Shown: positions 18,784 to 28,078, counted from the first letter of the stretch. The stretch is DNA of 64,000 nt from Teredinibacter turnerae T7901 (GCF_000023025.1 NC_012997.1:2229125-2293124), one strand, 5' to 3'. The notes: a model not told the origin generated them from the sequence alone. Numbers and translations: made by a program.

Positions 18784-19821
18784 ATGAAAACGCGTGTTCT
18801 TGTCACGGGCGGCAATGGCTTCGTCGCTACAGAGTGCATTGCGCAACTACTGCGCCAGGGATTTTCTGTTCGCGCAACGGTACGAAGTGAGCATAAGGCA
18901 CAGGTGCTACGTGAGACCTTGACATCAGTAATGTCAGACAAAAATTTGGACATCGAGTTTGTTCAGGCCGACCTTACTTCAGATCAAAATTGGGATCTTG
19001 CAGCGCAAGAATGCCAATATGTGTTGCATGTGGCTTCGCCAATTTCCCTCCAGTTACCTAAAAATGCGGATGAAATGATCAAACCTGCGGTCGATGGCAC
19101 CTTGCGCGTGTTGAAGGCCGCACAAGCCGCTGGGGTAGCCAGGGTGGTACTGACGTCTAATTTCGGTGCTGTTGGGTACAGTCAAAAAGATAGGTCGAAA
19201 TTGATAACCGAGGCGTGCTGGACAGACCCCAACGAGAAAGGTCTGTCCGCCTACAATAAGTCCAAGGTCCTTGCCGAACGTGCGGCTTGGGACTACGTGC
19301 AATCAAATGAAGTAGATCTGGAACTAAATGTGGTTAACCCTATGGGCATCTTCGGGCCCGCCATCGGCAATGAGTTGTCTAGCGGGTTTGGTTTGTTGCA
19401 GCAGCTGATGATGGGGCAAATGAAGCGTCTACCCGACATCCGGTTGGGCATTGTAGACGTTCGAGATGTTGCCAGGTTGCATATACTCGCGATGCTAGAA
19501 CCCGCGGTAAGCGGCGAGCGCTTTTTGGCTCTGTCAGGCGGCACTCTCTCTATTACCGAAATAGCGGTTCTTCTTAAAAAGGAATTTCCATTCCACACTA
19601 AGAAAATGTCGACTAAACCCCTGCCAACATTATTGCTAAAATTTTTGGCGCTATTCAATAAAAGAGCTAAAAGTATTCGGCCGTTGGTGGGGATCTATCG
19701 CGAAGCCAGTAATGCGAAAGCGCGTACTATGCTCGGCTGGCAGCCCAGGTCCAACGAAGAGGCCATACTCTCGAGCGCTCAGTCCATGATAGAGCATGGG
19801 GTTCTTGCAGGTACGAAATGA
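18784..19821 (+). CDS. NAD(P)-dependent epimerase/reductase of the extended SDR family
   Basis: 345 residues with the dinucleotide-binding motif VTGGNGFVA near the N-terminus and the catalytic YNKSK motif (Tyr-x3-Lys). It resembles dihydroflavonol-4-reductase and aldehyde-reductase-like SDRs. Residues VLHVASPISL and VARVVLTSNFGAVGY are also typical. It probably reduces a carbonyl substrate in the cytoplasm. Its stop overlaps the start of the following AraC-type gene by four bases (ATGA), so both are translated from one message and the regulator probably controls this enzyme. Confidence 0.9.
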   Translation: MKTRVLVTGGNGFVATECIAQLLRQGFSVRATVRSEHKAQVLRETLTSVMSDKNLDIEFVQADLTSDQNWDLAAQECQYVLHVASPISLQLPKNADEMIKPAVDGTLRVLKAAQAAGVARVVLTSNFGAVGYSQKDRSKLITEACWTDPNEKGLSAYNKSKVLAERAAWDYVQSNEVDLELNVVNPMGIFGPAIGNELSSGFGLLQQLMMGQMKRLPDIRLGIVDVRDVARLHILAMLEPAVSGERFLALSGGTLSITEIAVLLKKEFPFHTKKMSTKPLPTLLLKFLALFNKRAKSIRPLVGIYREASNAKARTMLGWQPRSNEEAILSSAQSMIEHGVLAGTK

Positions 19822-20597
19822 AGTACACAAATATTGTATCTTGTCACATTGGGCCGGATATCTCGCCAGAAAACTTTATTTCGGAGCACATATTCGTCTT
19901 TCTTTTAAAAGGTAAAATTGAGGGCTTTGACGGTCATCGAAAACACATATTGAATGTGGGCGAGTGCTGCTTGATCACTAGAAACAGTCTTGCGCGTTAC
20001 AGTAAATATAAATACGGGAGTGACTTCGAAAAAGTTGTGGCCATCTTGGACGCGGGCTATCTTAGGGATTACATGTCGCGTTACAAGTTGGCGGCGCCCG
20101 ATCGATCACTTGCGCCGACCTTCATTGAGATCCCCCCGAGCGCTAAACTTGTCGGCTTTATAGAAAGTCTTGAGCCTGGTAACACCGCCTTGGCGGATTC
20201 TTACCATATTCGAGACGCGCTCTTGAGTATTCTTCTAAACGACCAACCAGGCCTTTATAATGTTTTATTCGATTTTCATGCCCCCGGTAAAGCAGATCTT
20301 CAGGCTTTTATTCATCAGAATTACAAGTTCAAGGCCAGTCTCGCACAGCTAGCGCATTTAAGCGGGCGCAGCTTGTCCGCCTTCAAGCGGGATTTTTATG
20401 CCACTTTCGGTGAAACCCCGGGACGCTGGCTAACGAAACGTCGGCTTGATGAGGCACGCTTTTTACTGGAGCAGCAATCAATAGCGCCATCACACCTGTA
20501 TTTGGAATTGGGGTTCGAGAACCTCTCTCATTTCTCTCATGCCTACAAGAAACGATTTGGTTACCCACCTAGCCATACTCCGAATGGATCTAAATAA
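19818..20597 (+). CDS. AraC family transcriptional regulator (ExsA-like N-terminus)
   Basis: 259 residues. The C-terminal 100 residues are an AraC/XylS DNA-binding domain with two helix-turn-helix units (LAQLAHLSGRSLSAFKRDF and LYLELGFENLSHFSHAYKK, ending FGYPPS). The N-terminal part (ISEHIFVFLLKGKIEGFDGH) resembles the cupin-like arm of ExsA-type regulators. It is translationally coupled to the upstream SDR gene by a four-base overlap. The inducer is unknown. It is likely an activator of the SDR gene or of its own operon. Confidence 0.92.
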   Translation: MKYTNIVSCHIGPDISPENFISEHIFVFLLKGKIEGFDGHRKHILNVGECCLITRNSLARYSKYKYGSDFEKVVAILDAGYLRDYMSRYKLAAPDRSLAPTFIEIPPSAKLVGFIESLEPGNTALADSYHIRDALLSILLNDQPGLYNVLFDFHAPGKADLQAFIHQNYKFKASLAQLAHLSGRSLSAFKRDFYATFGETPGRWLTKRRLDEARFLLEQQSIAPSHLYLELGFENLSHFSHAYKKRFGYPPSHTPNGSK

Positions 20598-20815
20598 ATA
20601 GCCGTAGAGAATTTATTTTACGTTTCAAGCTGCCAGGCACACTGAAATTCGTATGATTTTCGCACTTTCTGTGCTTCAATTTATATTTGAGGGCGAGCGT
20701 GCGGAATCGCGTGTTGTGGGTAAAGTATATTTAATATGCCATCTGTGTGAGCACTGCAACTAACTGGGTTCAGGCGAGCTATTATCCGTGGGCCTGATGT
20801 TTCGGCTCCTACATG

Positions 20816-20849
20816 TGTGGCTGCCAAAACGATTGTTTTGGCAGCCACA
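20816..20849. other. Perfect 15-bp hairpin in intergenic region
   Basis: TGTGGCTGCCAAAAC (20816-20830), loop GATT, then its exact complement (20835-20849). It lies in the 348-base gap between the AraC gene and the putative protease gene. No T-run follows, so it is not a standard terminator on the + strand. It could be a processed RNA hairpin, a two-way transcription barrier or a small palindromic repeat. The rest of the gap shows nothing else. Confidence 0.55.
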
Positions 20850-20945
20850 GCATTCCCTAGTTCGCGCATACCTGAACATCTCACTAAATTAAAATAAAGC
20901 ATGCGAATATTCCAATATCATCACCGATGAATCTAAGGAAAACGT

Positions 20946-21893
20946 ATGAAGACGCCACATGAAATCTCAAAAAAACAGAGTCGTCAGGCAGTCACAAATA
21001 CTGAAACGCACAGTGGAGAGTATTGTGGCGCGATGTTTCTCGATAATCGGCCCGGTACAGCGATCCAAAAAAAGATTGTAGCGGGTGGTGGTGATGCTAC
21101 GCAAACGGCCGCCGTTGATACAAATACATCGAGTGATGTAAAGCCTGCTGCACATCGTTCAGTTGCTTCTGCTCCAATGCAACGGTTGATTATTAGTGTC
21201 GGTGGGCGAACACTGAGTGAGGATACAACTCGCGATGTTGGCTGGATTACCGCATCCACGTTACAGGTGGCGCTGGATCACGGCGGGCAGGGACAGGATA
21301 TTATTGAATACGCTGAGCTGAACGGTTACTCAAAAATTAAAGCTGATGAGAATATCTATTTTGTCGGGCATGGAAGTAAGGGATATATTGGTACGCGCGA
21401 TCCCGCTGAGCTTGCTAGGGCAACAGGCCTGATTCTCCCTGAAGATTATCAGGGTTCGATAATTTCTCTGAACTGTTCCTCGGGCGCTACAAAAGATGAA
21501 GCCAGCGAAGACTCCGGAGTGGACGCATTCGCTGACACTATAAAATTAGATGGGGTGGTGGTGGCAGGGCCGCAGGGCGTCAGCCTTCACCACCCCGCGA
21601 TTCCCGGAAAAGTTCGTGCTATTAAAGATGGGCATTATCGTCCGGCGGTGTTGTCGAAAATACTTGCTATGCAAAGCCCGATAGATGAGGCTTGGAGAAC
21701 CGCGCGAGATCAAGTTGTACAATCCAATGCTTATATAAGCGCTGCGCCAGCTGAACAAATCAAGATGCTCGCGGGCGCTTCCATCGAGCTTTCCGCGAAA
21801 TTTTATGTCGACTTAGTGGACTGGGCGGATAAAGAAGGGCACCTGTATCCCGCCGATGAGCCTCACTTGGCTGTAAAGTATACAAGTGAATAA
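20946..21893 (+). CDS. Putative caspase-fold (C80/CHAT-like) cysteine protease or effector
   Basis: 315 residues, no signal peptide. Residues 31-43 (FLDNRPGTAIQKK) match a short N-terminal motif, (F/V)xDNRPxxxxQxK, that I recall from diverse secreted or contractile-injection-system cargo-like proteins. A second short motif, APMQRLI, follows at 76-82. The next part looks like a caspase-like alpha/beta domain: a strand IYFVGHGSKGYIG with His142, then SIISLNCSSG with Cys177, in the His-then-Cys order of C80/CHAT/clostripain-type peptidases. The enclosed VVVAGPQGVSLHH also fits. Catalytic assignment is inferred. No injection-system genes are in the window. Two near-identical 'acaagtgaataaa' repeats follow the stop. 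Confidence 0.6.
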   Translation: MKTPHEISKKQSRQAVTNTETHSGEYCGAMFLDNRPGTAIQKKIVAGGGDATQTAAVDTNTSSDVKPAAHRSVASAPMQRLIISVGGRTLSEDTTRDVGWITASTLQVALDHGGQGQDIIEYAELNGYSKIKADENIYFVGHGSKGYIGTRDPAELARATGLILPEDYQGSIISLNCSSGATKDEASEDSGVDAFADTIKLDGVVVAGPQGVSLHHPAIPGKVRAIKDGHYRPAVLSKILAMQSPIDEAWRTARDQVVQSNAYISAAPAEQIKMLAGASIELSAKFYVDLVDWADKEGHLYPADEPHLAVKYTSE

Positions 21894-22320
21894 ATGTACA
21901 CAAGTGAATAAAGTACACTATGTGATTTTCTACTGGTCGAGCACATATTTTCTAGAAAAAGTAACCGCGTTTGCATGGTAAAGCTACCAAGTTTTCTGCT
22001 TTGCCTACAATAAGGTTGGCTTGCTCGCGCTCTCGCGAGTAATTGTCCCCGTCTGAACTCCGCCCCATCCAGTCAATGTACGCTGCGTGCGCTGTGGCTC
22101 TCCATTTCCGCTTTGATCCAGCTGGAGTCTGTGGAAGTACTATGGATTCCGTTTCGCTGCTGATTCGGTTACTCTCATTATTTCGCGCCGTTGTTCGCGC
22201 TAAGTTCAGGCGTGCGATATACCCTGCGTTGGGGGTCCGAATTTCAGCAGAAAATACCCTCGGCGCTGACTCTTCTTTCAAAAAATAGAATAAGTTCACA
22301 TAAATACAAAAAGGATACAT
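21894..22320. other. Intergenic region with no convincing gene
   Basis: 427 bases. Directly after the stop codon a 13-base unit (ACAAGTGAATAAA) is repeated, a small tandem duplication. Open frames exist on both strands (minus 21952-22320, plus 22043-22288) but neither has a ribosome site or a recognisable domain, and they overlap. Left unassigned. Confidence 0.4.
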
Positions 22321-23526
22321 ATGTTTGCCAAAAAAATGTTTTTGCTACTGTTGTACTTATGGTGCGTATGCAAAGCAGATTACGCATTTTCTGCGGGCGA
22401 CGACGATTTCCGTCAGCTGCGGGAACAGATAAGCACTGCAGCATTGGCAGAGCTAGAGGGCACTGGTACTCCTTCCATTCAAGTCGCTGTTCGCTACGGT
22501 GAGAGCTTGTCGTTCAACGGTGCATTTGGCTTGGCTGATGTAGAAAACAACGTTCAGGCGACAGCCAGCAGCAGGTACCGCACCGCATCAGTCGCCAAAT
22601 GGTTTACTGCCACAGCCGCTATGAAGCTTGTCGACGGTGGGTTATTGGATCTGGATGCACCGATACAAAAGTATTGCGCGGCCTACCCTGTAAAATTTTA
22701 TCGAATTACAACAAGGCATTTGTTAACACATACGGCCGGGGTGCGCGGGTATCTTGATTATGATGAACTTGTTGCCCAAATATCTGACTCAAAAGAGCTG
22801 GCCAAATTGAATTTGCGCCGGCTCGAAGAAGAGGCAAGCTTTTACCGGCGCTATACCGATATCACGGCCCCACTGGAAACGTTTAAGAATGACTCGTTGA
22901 TATTTGAGCCCGGTAGCAACTGGATGTATACATCTTTCGGATACCGCCTGCTGGCCTGTGTATTGGAAGGGGCTTCACATATTGAATATCGGCAATTGAT
23001 GAATGATTTTATCTTCAAACCTGCTGGAATGGAAAGTACCGTACCCGACGATGCCTGGGCCATCATCCCAGGGCGCGTGTCGGGTTACTATTTAGGTCGC
23101 GATAAAAGCATTCGGCGGGCAAATATGCGGGACGTAAGTGAAAATCTCCCCGCTGGAGGTTATTTATCGACCGCAAGTGATTTGGTTGCCTTCGCCTCGG
23201 CGTTCAACCACTATTTACTCCCCGAGTCCGTAAAAACTACGATGCTCGTACCCGCCAGGGTCGTAAAATTGGATATAGATACGCCGTACTCCTGGCGAGA
23301 CGCTATGCCTAATGCCGATAAATACGGCGCTGGCATCATGCTCTTTTCAAAATACGAACAAGGTATGATCGGACATACAGGAAGACAGGATGGCGGGTCG
23401 TCGATTGTGGTTTTAATTCCTTCCAAGGATTTGGCGATCGCTGTCATGACCAATGCGAAAGGTTGGAACGGGTATATGGACTTTACAATGAAGATAAAAA
23501 GCCTTGTAGAAAAGTATTATCGTTAA
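22321..23526 (+). CDS. Exported serine hydrolase of the class C beta-lactamase family
   Basis: 401 residues with a signal peptide (KKMFLLLLYLWCVCKADYAFSAG). Nucleophile motif SVAK (Ser90-Lys93), second motif MYTSFGY (Tyr203), and a third motif GHTG near residue 355 fit the penicillin-binding/beta-lactamase fold. The loop HLLTHTAGVRG is typical of the esterase/peptidase branch rather than true AmpC. It probably acts in the periplasm or outside the cell on esters or peptides. An antibiotic role is not supported. Single gene. Confidence 0.9.
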   Translation: MFAKKMFLLLLYLWCVCKADYAFSAGDDDFRQLREQISTAALAELEGTGTPSIQVAVRYGESLSFNGAFGLADVENNVQATASSRYRTASVAKWFTATAAMKLVDGGLLDLDAPIQKYCAAYPVKFYRITTRHLLTHTAGVRGYLDYDELVAQISDSKELAKLNLRRLEEEASFYRRYTDITAPLETFKNDSLIFEPGSNWMYTSFGYRLLACVLEGASHIEYRQLMNDFIFKPAGMESTVPDDAWAIIPGRVSGYYLGRDKSIRRANMRDVSENLPAGGYLSTASDLVAFASAFNHYLLPESVKTTMLVPARVVKLDIDTPYSWRDAMPNADKYGAGIMLFSKYEQGMIGHTGRQDGGSSIVVLIPSKDLAIAVMTNAKGWNGYMDFTMKIKSLVEKYYR

Positions 23527-23717
23527 GAGACAATAATTTCGGTTTTTTCGATAATTACTATTCAAACAGAGCATGTATCTTATCGCCGGTGTAGGCTCAC
23601 GCGACTGATTAATGCTCGATATGGTGAAAAGTAGCCAAACGGCTGAAATGCTGGTTTAGTTGAGGTACTATTTTAGCCCGCTTGAGGATTGATTATAAAA
23701 CGAAGGAGAGATGTTCA

Positions 23718-23954
23718 GTGAAAGCTATGATACTTGTTTGTGCTTGTGTATTTTTAGCGTCATGTGTTAATTATAAAGAAATGAGCGCCGCCGAAGTAGG
23801 GTGTCTACCTAAAGATATCGTTATCGAAGATGCAAAAATGGGGGCGACTAATCATACGTGGGTCGCCATTTGCTAAGGGGAGCAATACATTTGTTCCTCC
23901 TACCCCACTGGAGACCACGGTGGTGTGGCTGCAAAATGCACCACTAAGAAGTGA
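23718..23954 (+). pseudogene. Small lipoprotein gene with an in-frame TAA
   Basis: A GTG start at 23718 has a strong AAGGAGAG site seven bases upstream and opens a lipoprotein signal (MILVCACVFLASC, lipobox LASC). After 52 codons a TAA (23874-23876) interrupts the frame. The same frame then continues for 25 codons as GEQYICSSYPTGDHGGVAAK followed by CTTKK and a TGA. Read through, the join WVAIC-x-GEQYICSS looks like one continuous Cys-rich domain, so a single base change AAA to TAA is the simplest cause. The intact product would be about 78 residues. Function unknown. A sequencing error cannot be excluded. Confidence 0.6.
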
Positions 23955-24060
23955 TAGAAATTCCATGCTCTCCTCGAGGAGCTTTTTCAGTGCGATTCAA
24001 ATAATGGTTAAAACTATTTAAACCAAGCTTGCGTGAGCTTAAGCCCCCACGGGAATTAGA

Positions 24061-24089
24061 AAACGCCCAGCTTTAATGCTGGGCGTTTT
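24061..24089. terminator. Bidirectional terminator between convergent genes
   Basis: AAACGCCCAGC-TTTAAT-GCTGGGCGTTTT, a perfect 11-base stem with A-run and T-run flanks. It serves the small lipoprotein gene on + and the crystallin-like gene on the minus strand. Confidence 0.92.
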
Positions 24090-24189
24090 GTTGATTTGCG
24101 CTTACCTGTGGCGTTGCTTCGGTTTATCCTCCTTTGTTTGGATGCAAGGTGCGAAGCGGAATGTATTTTTCATGTAACGTTTTTTTACG

Positions 24190-24591
24190 TTAAGGCTGGT
24201 AACAGTTGTTAAACTTTACCGACGAAGCTTCGTCATTAAAGTAGTAGGGACCATTGTTCAACGTGTTAACGTTTTGAGTGATAACGCGATTGGACCCCTG
24301 CCAGTTATCGTGTTGGTAGATTGTGATTTCCGCCCCATTAAACAGTTGGATGGACGTGGTTCGGTCGTTGAAATTATTGATTTTGCTGAGGGAGTTGATA
24401 TCAAGGCAGTCACTTACCGTCACTGCTCTCCCAGTGAAATCGTTGTTTTCCCACAGAATTGCGAGCGGTGTGCCAGATGCCATTGCTGTGGCGAGCGTAG
24501 CCTTTTGCGGGCTGGTTAATTCTGCATGCGCAGCAGCAGTAAAAAATAGCGCTGCAGCGAGTCCAGTGTTAGAAAGAAATTTTGATAACAT
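24190..24591 (-). CDS. Secreted beta/gamma-crystallin family protein
   Basis: 133 residues with a signal peptide (SNTGLAAALFFTAAAHAELT). The mature part is one beta/gamma-crystallin domain of two Greek-key halves: LAILWENNDFTGRAVTV with NNFNDRTTSIQLF, and ITIYQHDNWQGSNRVI with FNDEASSVKF. The N/D-x-x-S/T-S-type calcium sites are present as DRTTS and DEASS. Such proteins bind calcium and are found as secreted stress or surface proteins. Good GGAGA site upstream of the ATG. Single gene with its own terminator. Confidence 0.85.
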   Translation of the reverse strand: MLSKFLSNTGLAAALFFTAAAHAELTSPQKATLATAMASGTPLAILWENNDFTGRAVTVSDCLDINSLSKINNFNDRTTSIQLFNGAEITIYQHDNWQGSNRVITQNVNTLNNGPYYFNDEASSVKFNNCYQP

Positions 24592-25256
24592 ACCAATCTC
24601 CTATTAGGTCAGTTATATAGCTATATCACAAGCTGTTAGCACCAGTTTGGTGGCGGCCAAGGATATTCTTGCGTTCACGTTTGAGCTTAGCGGCGCTTTT
24701 GCGCGCGTAGTACAAGAACATAGGCGCCATTGCAGTTGATGCTGACTTTTCTATCAAGGCTCTACCGCATGTATGCGTACGAGCGCAGTAAATTCTCACC
24801 AAATTGAGTCAGGTTCGAGTGAAAATGCTAAGTAGTGGTTAGCCGTATTTTTATCTTTGAGCTTCTGAGACTTTTTCGACTTATTAACCCGTTAAGGATG
24901 GCAGCCACGCTTTTTCTGTAAACTTAATCTTTTTTGGCCAGGTAGTAGTGATTGTTGCGGGTATCGCATTTTTCACTTTAGTTCTGTTAGAAAACGGTCC
25001 GTACGCTATTTAGGCTCGTTTGTCAGTTGTTGCTTGCTAGGTGCTGTTTAAGCAAGCTGATGATCAATGGCGTTATTTGATCTGGACATGTGGTTAGAGA
25101 TGATATTCGTAAAAGTTTGTTAAAGGCGCCACCGATAGTTTCACTTCTTCGCTAGAATTCCGCCTTTGGCCTTGTTGCAGTCAAGAAATTTGCACTGCGT
25201 TCAGCCAGATCGTTAATTTAACGGGATTGAAGTATTTTTTGATGGAGTGCAAAGAA
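24592..25256. other. Divergent promoter region, no gene seen
   Basis: 665 bases between the divergent crystallin-like and repeat-lipoprotein genes. It must hold both promoters, but no clear operator palindrome, terminator or supported small gene was found. Confidence 0.4.
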
Positions 25257-27515
25257 ATGAATAGTTGGTGCCCACCCTCTGTTTCCCGCGGGGTAATTGG
25301 TTTTGCTATTGTTGTATTGACTGCATGTGGAGGTGGTGGAAGTGATAGCTCGGGCGGTGGGCCTACCGCCCCCACGTCTGTTCCGACCGTGGTCCCGAGC
25401 GCAACGCCTTCTCAGCCTCCTGTAGTGGAAGACAAAACGCCTGCTGAGTTCAGTTTTACCGCCATCAACGGGGTTGAGCCTGCTGCCGTAGTTGAATCCG
25501 AGTCTGTGGAGATCAGCGGTATCAACGTCGCGGTCGACGTCACTATCCAAGGTGGTGAGTTCAGCATTGAAGGTGCAGCCTTCACAAGCTCTCCAGCCAC
25601 AATCACCACGGGCAAACATTTAAAATTGCGTGCGACTGCGGGCGCTTTCGGCGAAACAGTGGAAGTGCAAATAACCGTTGGCGATACTCAAAAAACTTTT
25701 CATATTGTTACTCGAGCACCCGATCTCGAGCCCGAGTCGTTTACTTTTGGTGAACTGACCGATGCAGATCCGAATACTTATCAGGTATCAAATGCGGTGA
25801 GTATTCAGGGGATAGAAGCTGCAGCAGTTATCAGTATCACCGGTGGCGCTTACTCGATTAACGATAGTGACTTCGTAAGCTCTGCTGGCACCATCAAGAA
25901 TGGCGATAAGCTGGTTTTACGCGTTACTACATCCACGCAGTTTGAATCTAACACAACCGCAAGCGTTTCTGTTGGCGGCTATTCAGCGCCGTTTAGTGTT
26001 AAAACTCGCGCGCCCAGAATCCAGCCGGACGCCTTCAGCTTTATTGAATCGATTTTTGTCTCAATGGGTGCGTGGAAAACGTCGCCTCCAGCTGTGATGC
26101 ATGGGCTAGAAGTCAGTACGGGGATTACTGTAACGAACGGCCGTTATAGAGTGGGCAGTGCAGATTTCACCGATCAGCCTGGTACGATTGGGCCGGGGGA
26201 TACTGTGTATGTTCAGGTGCTGGCGGCTGATCTGCCAGATACCGCCGCCACAGTTACTGTGAATATTGGTGGCGTAGAAGCGCAGTTTACTGCAACGACA
26301 GCGCCGGACTGGGACGCACCTACCGGAGAGATTCTTTTTCCTCCGCGTGTCAGTCTCACAAACTCATTGCTTAACCCAGTGCGTGTGCGAGTTGCTGACG
26401 ATTTTGGCATCAGTCAGGTGAAACTTTTTGTGGTGGACCAGTTAGGGCGTTCAGACACGCAATTTTTGTGGCCGAACGAAGAGAAGACTGAGTGGACCGG
26501 TAATCTGCGGTTGGCTGAGACAACATCAACCGTTGTTTTACAAGTTAAAGATGCGAGCGGCAACTGGGAGTATGCGGCAGATGAAATCGTAATCACGCGT
26601 GCTTCCGACCAGGAAACCGGCTTTCCCTCGACCGAAACGGTTTCTCTGCCAGATAACTGTTGTTTGTTCGCGATGGATACCAAGCGGAATCGTTTTATAC
26701 TCGGTGACAGCAAGTCTATGGTGGCGGTAGATATTACCGATGGCAGTCGAACCCAGTTACCAGCGCCACCTGAGGCAACCTCCAGCTACCAAGGTGATAC
26801 CTTTATCGACGACGGGGACACTTTAATTTTGCTGGACAGAGACGGTAAAAAAATCTATCGCTATAGCCTAAAAAATCCGCAGGATGCAGAGATTAGTGTA
26901 ATCGCCAGCTCTGATGACGGAAAGGACGTTGATGTTGGCTGGCCAAATGCGGTCACCGCCAATGCGGATGGAAGTCTGCTTTATGTCGCAGATAGTCTGT
27001 CTCGTTCAATTTACTCGGTGCACCCTGTTACAGGCGACAGAAAACTAATTTCGGACAACACGATTGTGTCTGATGTGGATTTCGCAGCAAATATCTACGA
27101 TATTATTGCGGTGGATAGCGATCGTCTACTGGTACTACAGGCGAGCGATAATGAAAGCCTGATATGGGTAGACATTCAAACTGGTAAACGTACCCTGAAT
27201 TCTCAGTCTGCAACACGCGGAATTAAAAGCGCGTTGATAAAAGACATGAATTTTGACCCGGCTAATCAAACAATTCATATGCTCGGCACAGTCGCTCCAG
27301 ACAGTTTCTATCCGATTACAATTAGTGTGGACGAAACTTCTTATGAGCGGATATCCCCGGCAAATGACAGTTCGTCACCCGCAAATGGCTATGCGGAATA
27401 CGATTTTGACAATGGATTTGTTTATTTCACCGGCGGATCGGATAACATCACGAATATTCGGGTGCTGGATCCCGTATCTCTGCAAACCATGTTTTTGTCT
27501 AACGACGTTAAATAA
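25257..27515 (+). CDS. Large surface lipoprotein with three tandem repeats and a propeller-like C-terminus
   Basis: 752 residues from ATG 25257, chosen because a GGAG site lies nine bases upstream and the signal ends in lipobox LTAC (Cys24) followed by GGGGSDSSGGG. A Pro/Thr/Ser linker leads to three repeats of about 90 residues, each beginning P-x-x-F-x-F and ending T-R-A-P or T-A-P (starts near PAEFSF, PESFTF, PDAFSF), with a conserved core ITxGxYxxxxxxF. They look like Ig-like or bacterial surface modules. A fourth Ig-like segment with VRVADDFGISQVKLFVVD follows. The last 300 residues hold propeller-type strands (LYVADSLSRSIYSVHPVTGD, FDNGFVYFTGGSDNI). Probably a surface binding protein. 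No enzyme motif seen. Confidence 0.7.
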   Translation: MNSWCPPSVSRGVIGFAIVVLTACGGGGSDSSGGGPTAPTSVPTVVPSATPSQPPVVEDKTPAEFSFTAINGVEPAAVVESESVEISGINVAVDVTIQGGEFSIEGAAFTSSPATITTGKHLKLRATAGAFGETVEVQITVGDTQKTFHIVTRAPDLEPESFTFGELTDADPNTYQVSNAVSIQGIEAAAVISITGGAYSINDSDFVSSAGTIKNGDKLVLRVTTSTQFESNTTASVSVGGYSAPFSVKTRAPRIQPDAFSFIESIFVSMGAWKTSPPAVMHGLEVSTGITVTNGRYRVGSADFTDQPGTIGPGDTVYVQVLAADLPDTAATVTVNIGGVEAQFTATTAPDWDAPTGEILFPPRVSLTNSLLNPVRVRVADDFGISQVKLFVVDQLGRSDTQFLWPNEEKTEWTGNLRLAETTSTVVLQVKDASGNWEYAADEIVITRASDQETGFPSTETVSLPDNCCLFAMDTKRNRFILGDSKSMVAVDITDGSRTQLPAPPEATSSYQGDTFIDDGDTLILLDRDGKKIYRYSLKNPQDAEISVIASSDDGKDVDVGWPNAVTANADGSLLYVADSLSRSIYSVHPVTGDRKLISDNTIVSDVDFAANIYDIIAVDSDRLLVLQASDNESLIWVDIQTGKRTLNSQSATRGIKSALIKDMNFDPANQTIHMLGTVAPDSFYPITISVDETSYERISPANDSSSPANGYAEYDFDNGFVYFTGGSDNITNIRVLDPVSLQTMFLSNDVK

Positions 27516-27676
27516 ACCATTTAGCAATACCCTGCTACGGGGCATGTTATCAAGACGTGCCCTGTGAAACTTGTCCGGTTCCTGACTCTCCGCTACTCTC
27601 TGGCTGTGGCTGTCCGCAGCCACTCAACATGGCGCTTTGCCCCGCATTTCCCTGCTTGTCACTGAAGCGGCGTATA

Positions 27677-27960
27677 CTAGGGCCTGTTAACACTAATTCA
27701 ATTCGCTCTGCTGGAGCCTGTATTTTCAGGATGAAAGGCATTTTTGGCGTTGTTTAGCGGGCTAAACGAGCGAAAAATAACGCATCAGCCTGGAAATACA
27801 GGCCCAGCCCTGCGGGTTGCGGCTAAAATCCCGCTCTCAGCGTTGTTTATCGCTCATTTGGAACAACCAAACTATGCTCCAAACGTCGGGGTGCCGCATC
27901 ACTCGATAGCGAAATTTTAGCCGCAACAGAATGAATCGAATTAGTGTTAACAGGCCCTAG
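27677..27960. mobile_element. MITE-like element with IS5-type ends
   Basis: A 276-base element bounded by 24-base terminal inverted repeats (27681-27704 and 27933-27956) with one mismatch, flanked on both sides by the 4-base direct repeat CTAG (27677-27680, 27957-27960). CTAG fits the YTAR target of IS5-family elements. It has no transposase gene. Inside are further nested inverted repeats: GTTGCGGCTAAAAT (27816-27829) with its complement at 27914-27927, a subterminal pair CCTGTATTTTCAGG/CCTGGAAATACAGG, and a GTTTAGCGGGCTAAAC hairpin. It lies in the 563-base gap after the repeat lipoprotein gene. The 160 bases before it (27516-27676) show nothing. Confidence 0.85.
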
Positions 27961-28078
27961 CATTCACATGTAGGCGATACGGCACTTGCTCTCAAGAACA
28001 GGTCATGTTGTTAATTAGCTCGCGTTGCAGGCTGAGCGCGGCCGAATGTACGCATGGCTCCAGACTTAAGGAAAATCT

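Noticed and set aside
21952-22320. Overlapping frames on both strands before the serine hydrolase gene
   Set aside because: Neither has a ribosome site or domain. The plus frame reads as a long Leu/Arg-rich stretch, which alone is not evidence of coding.
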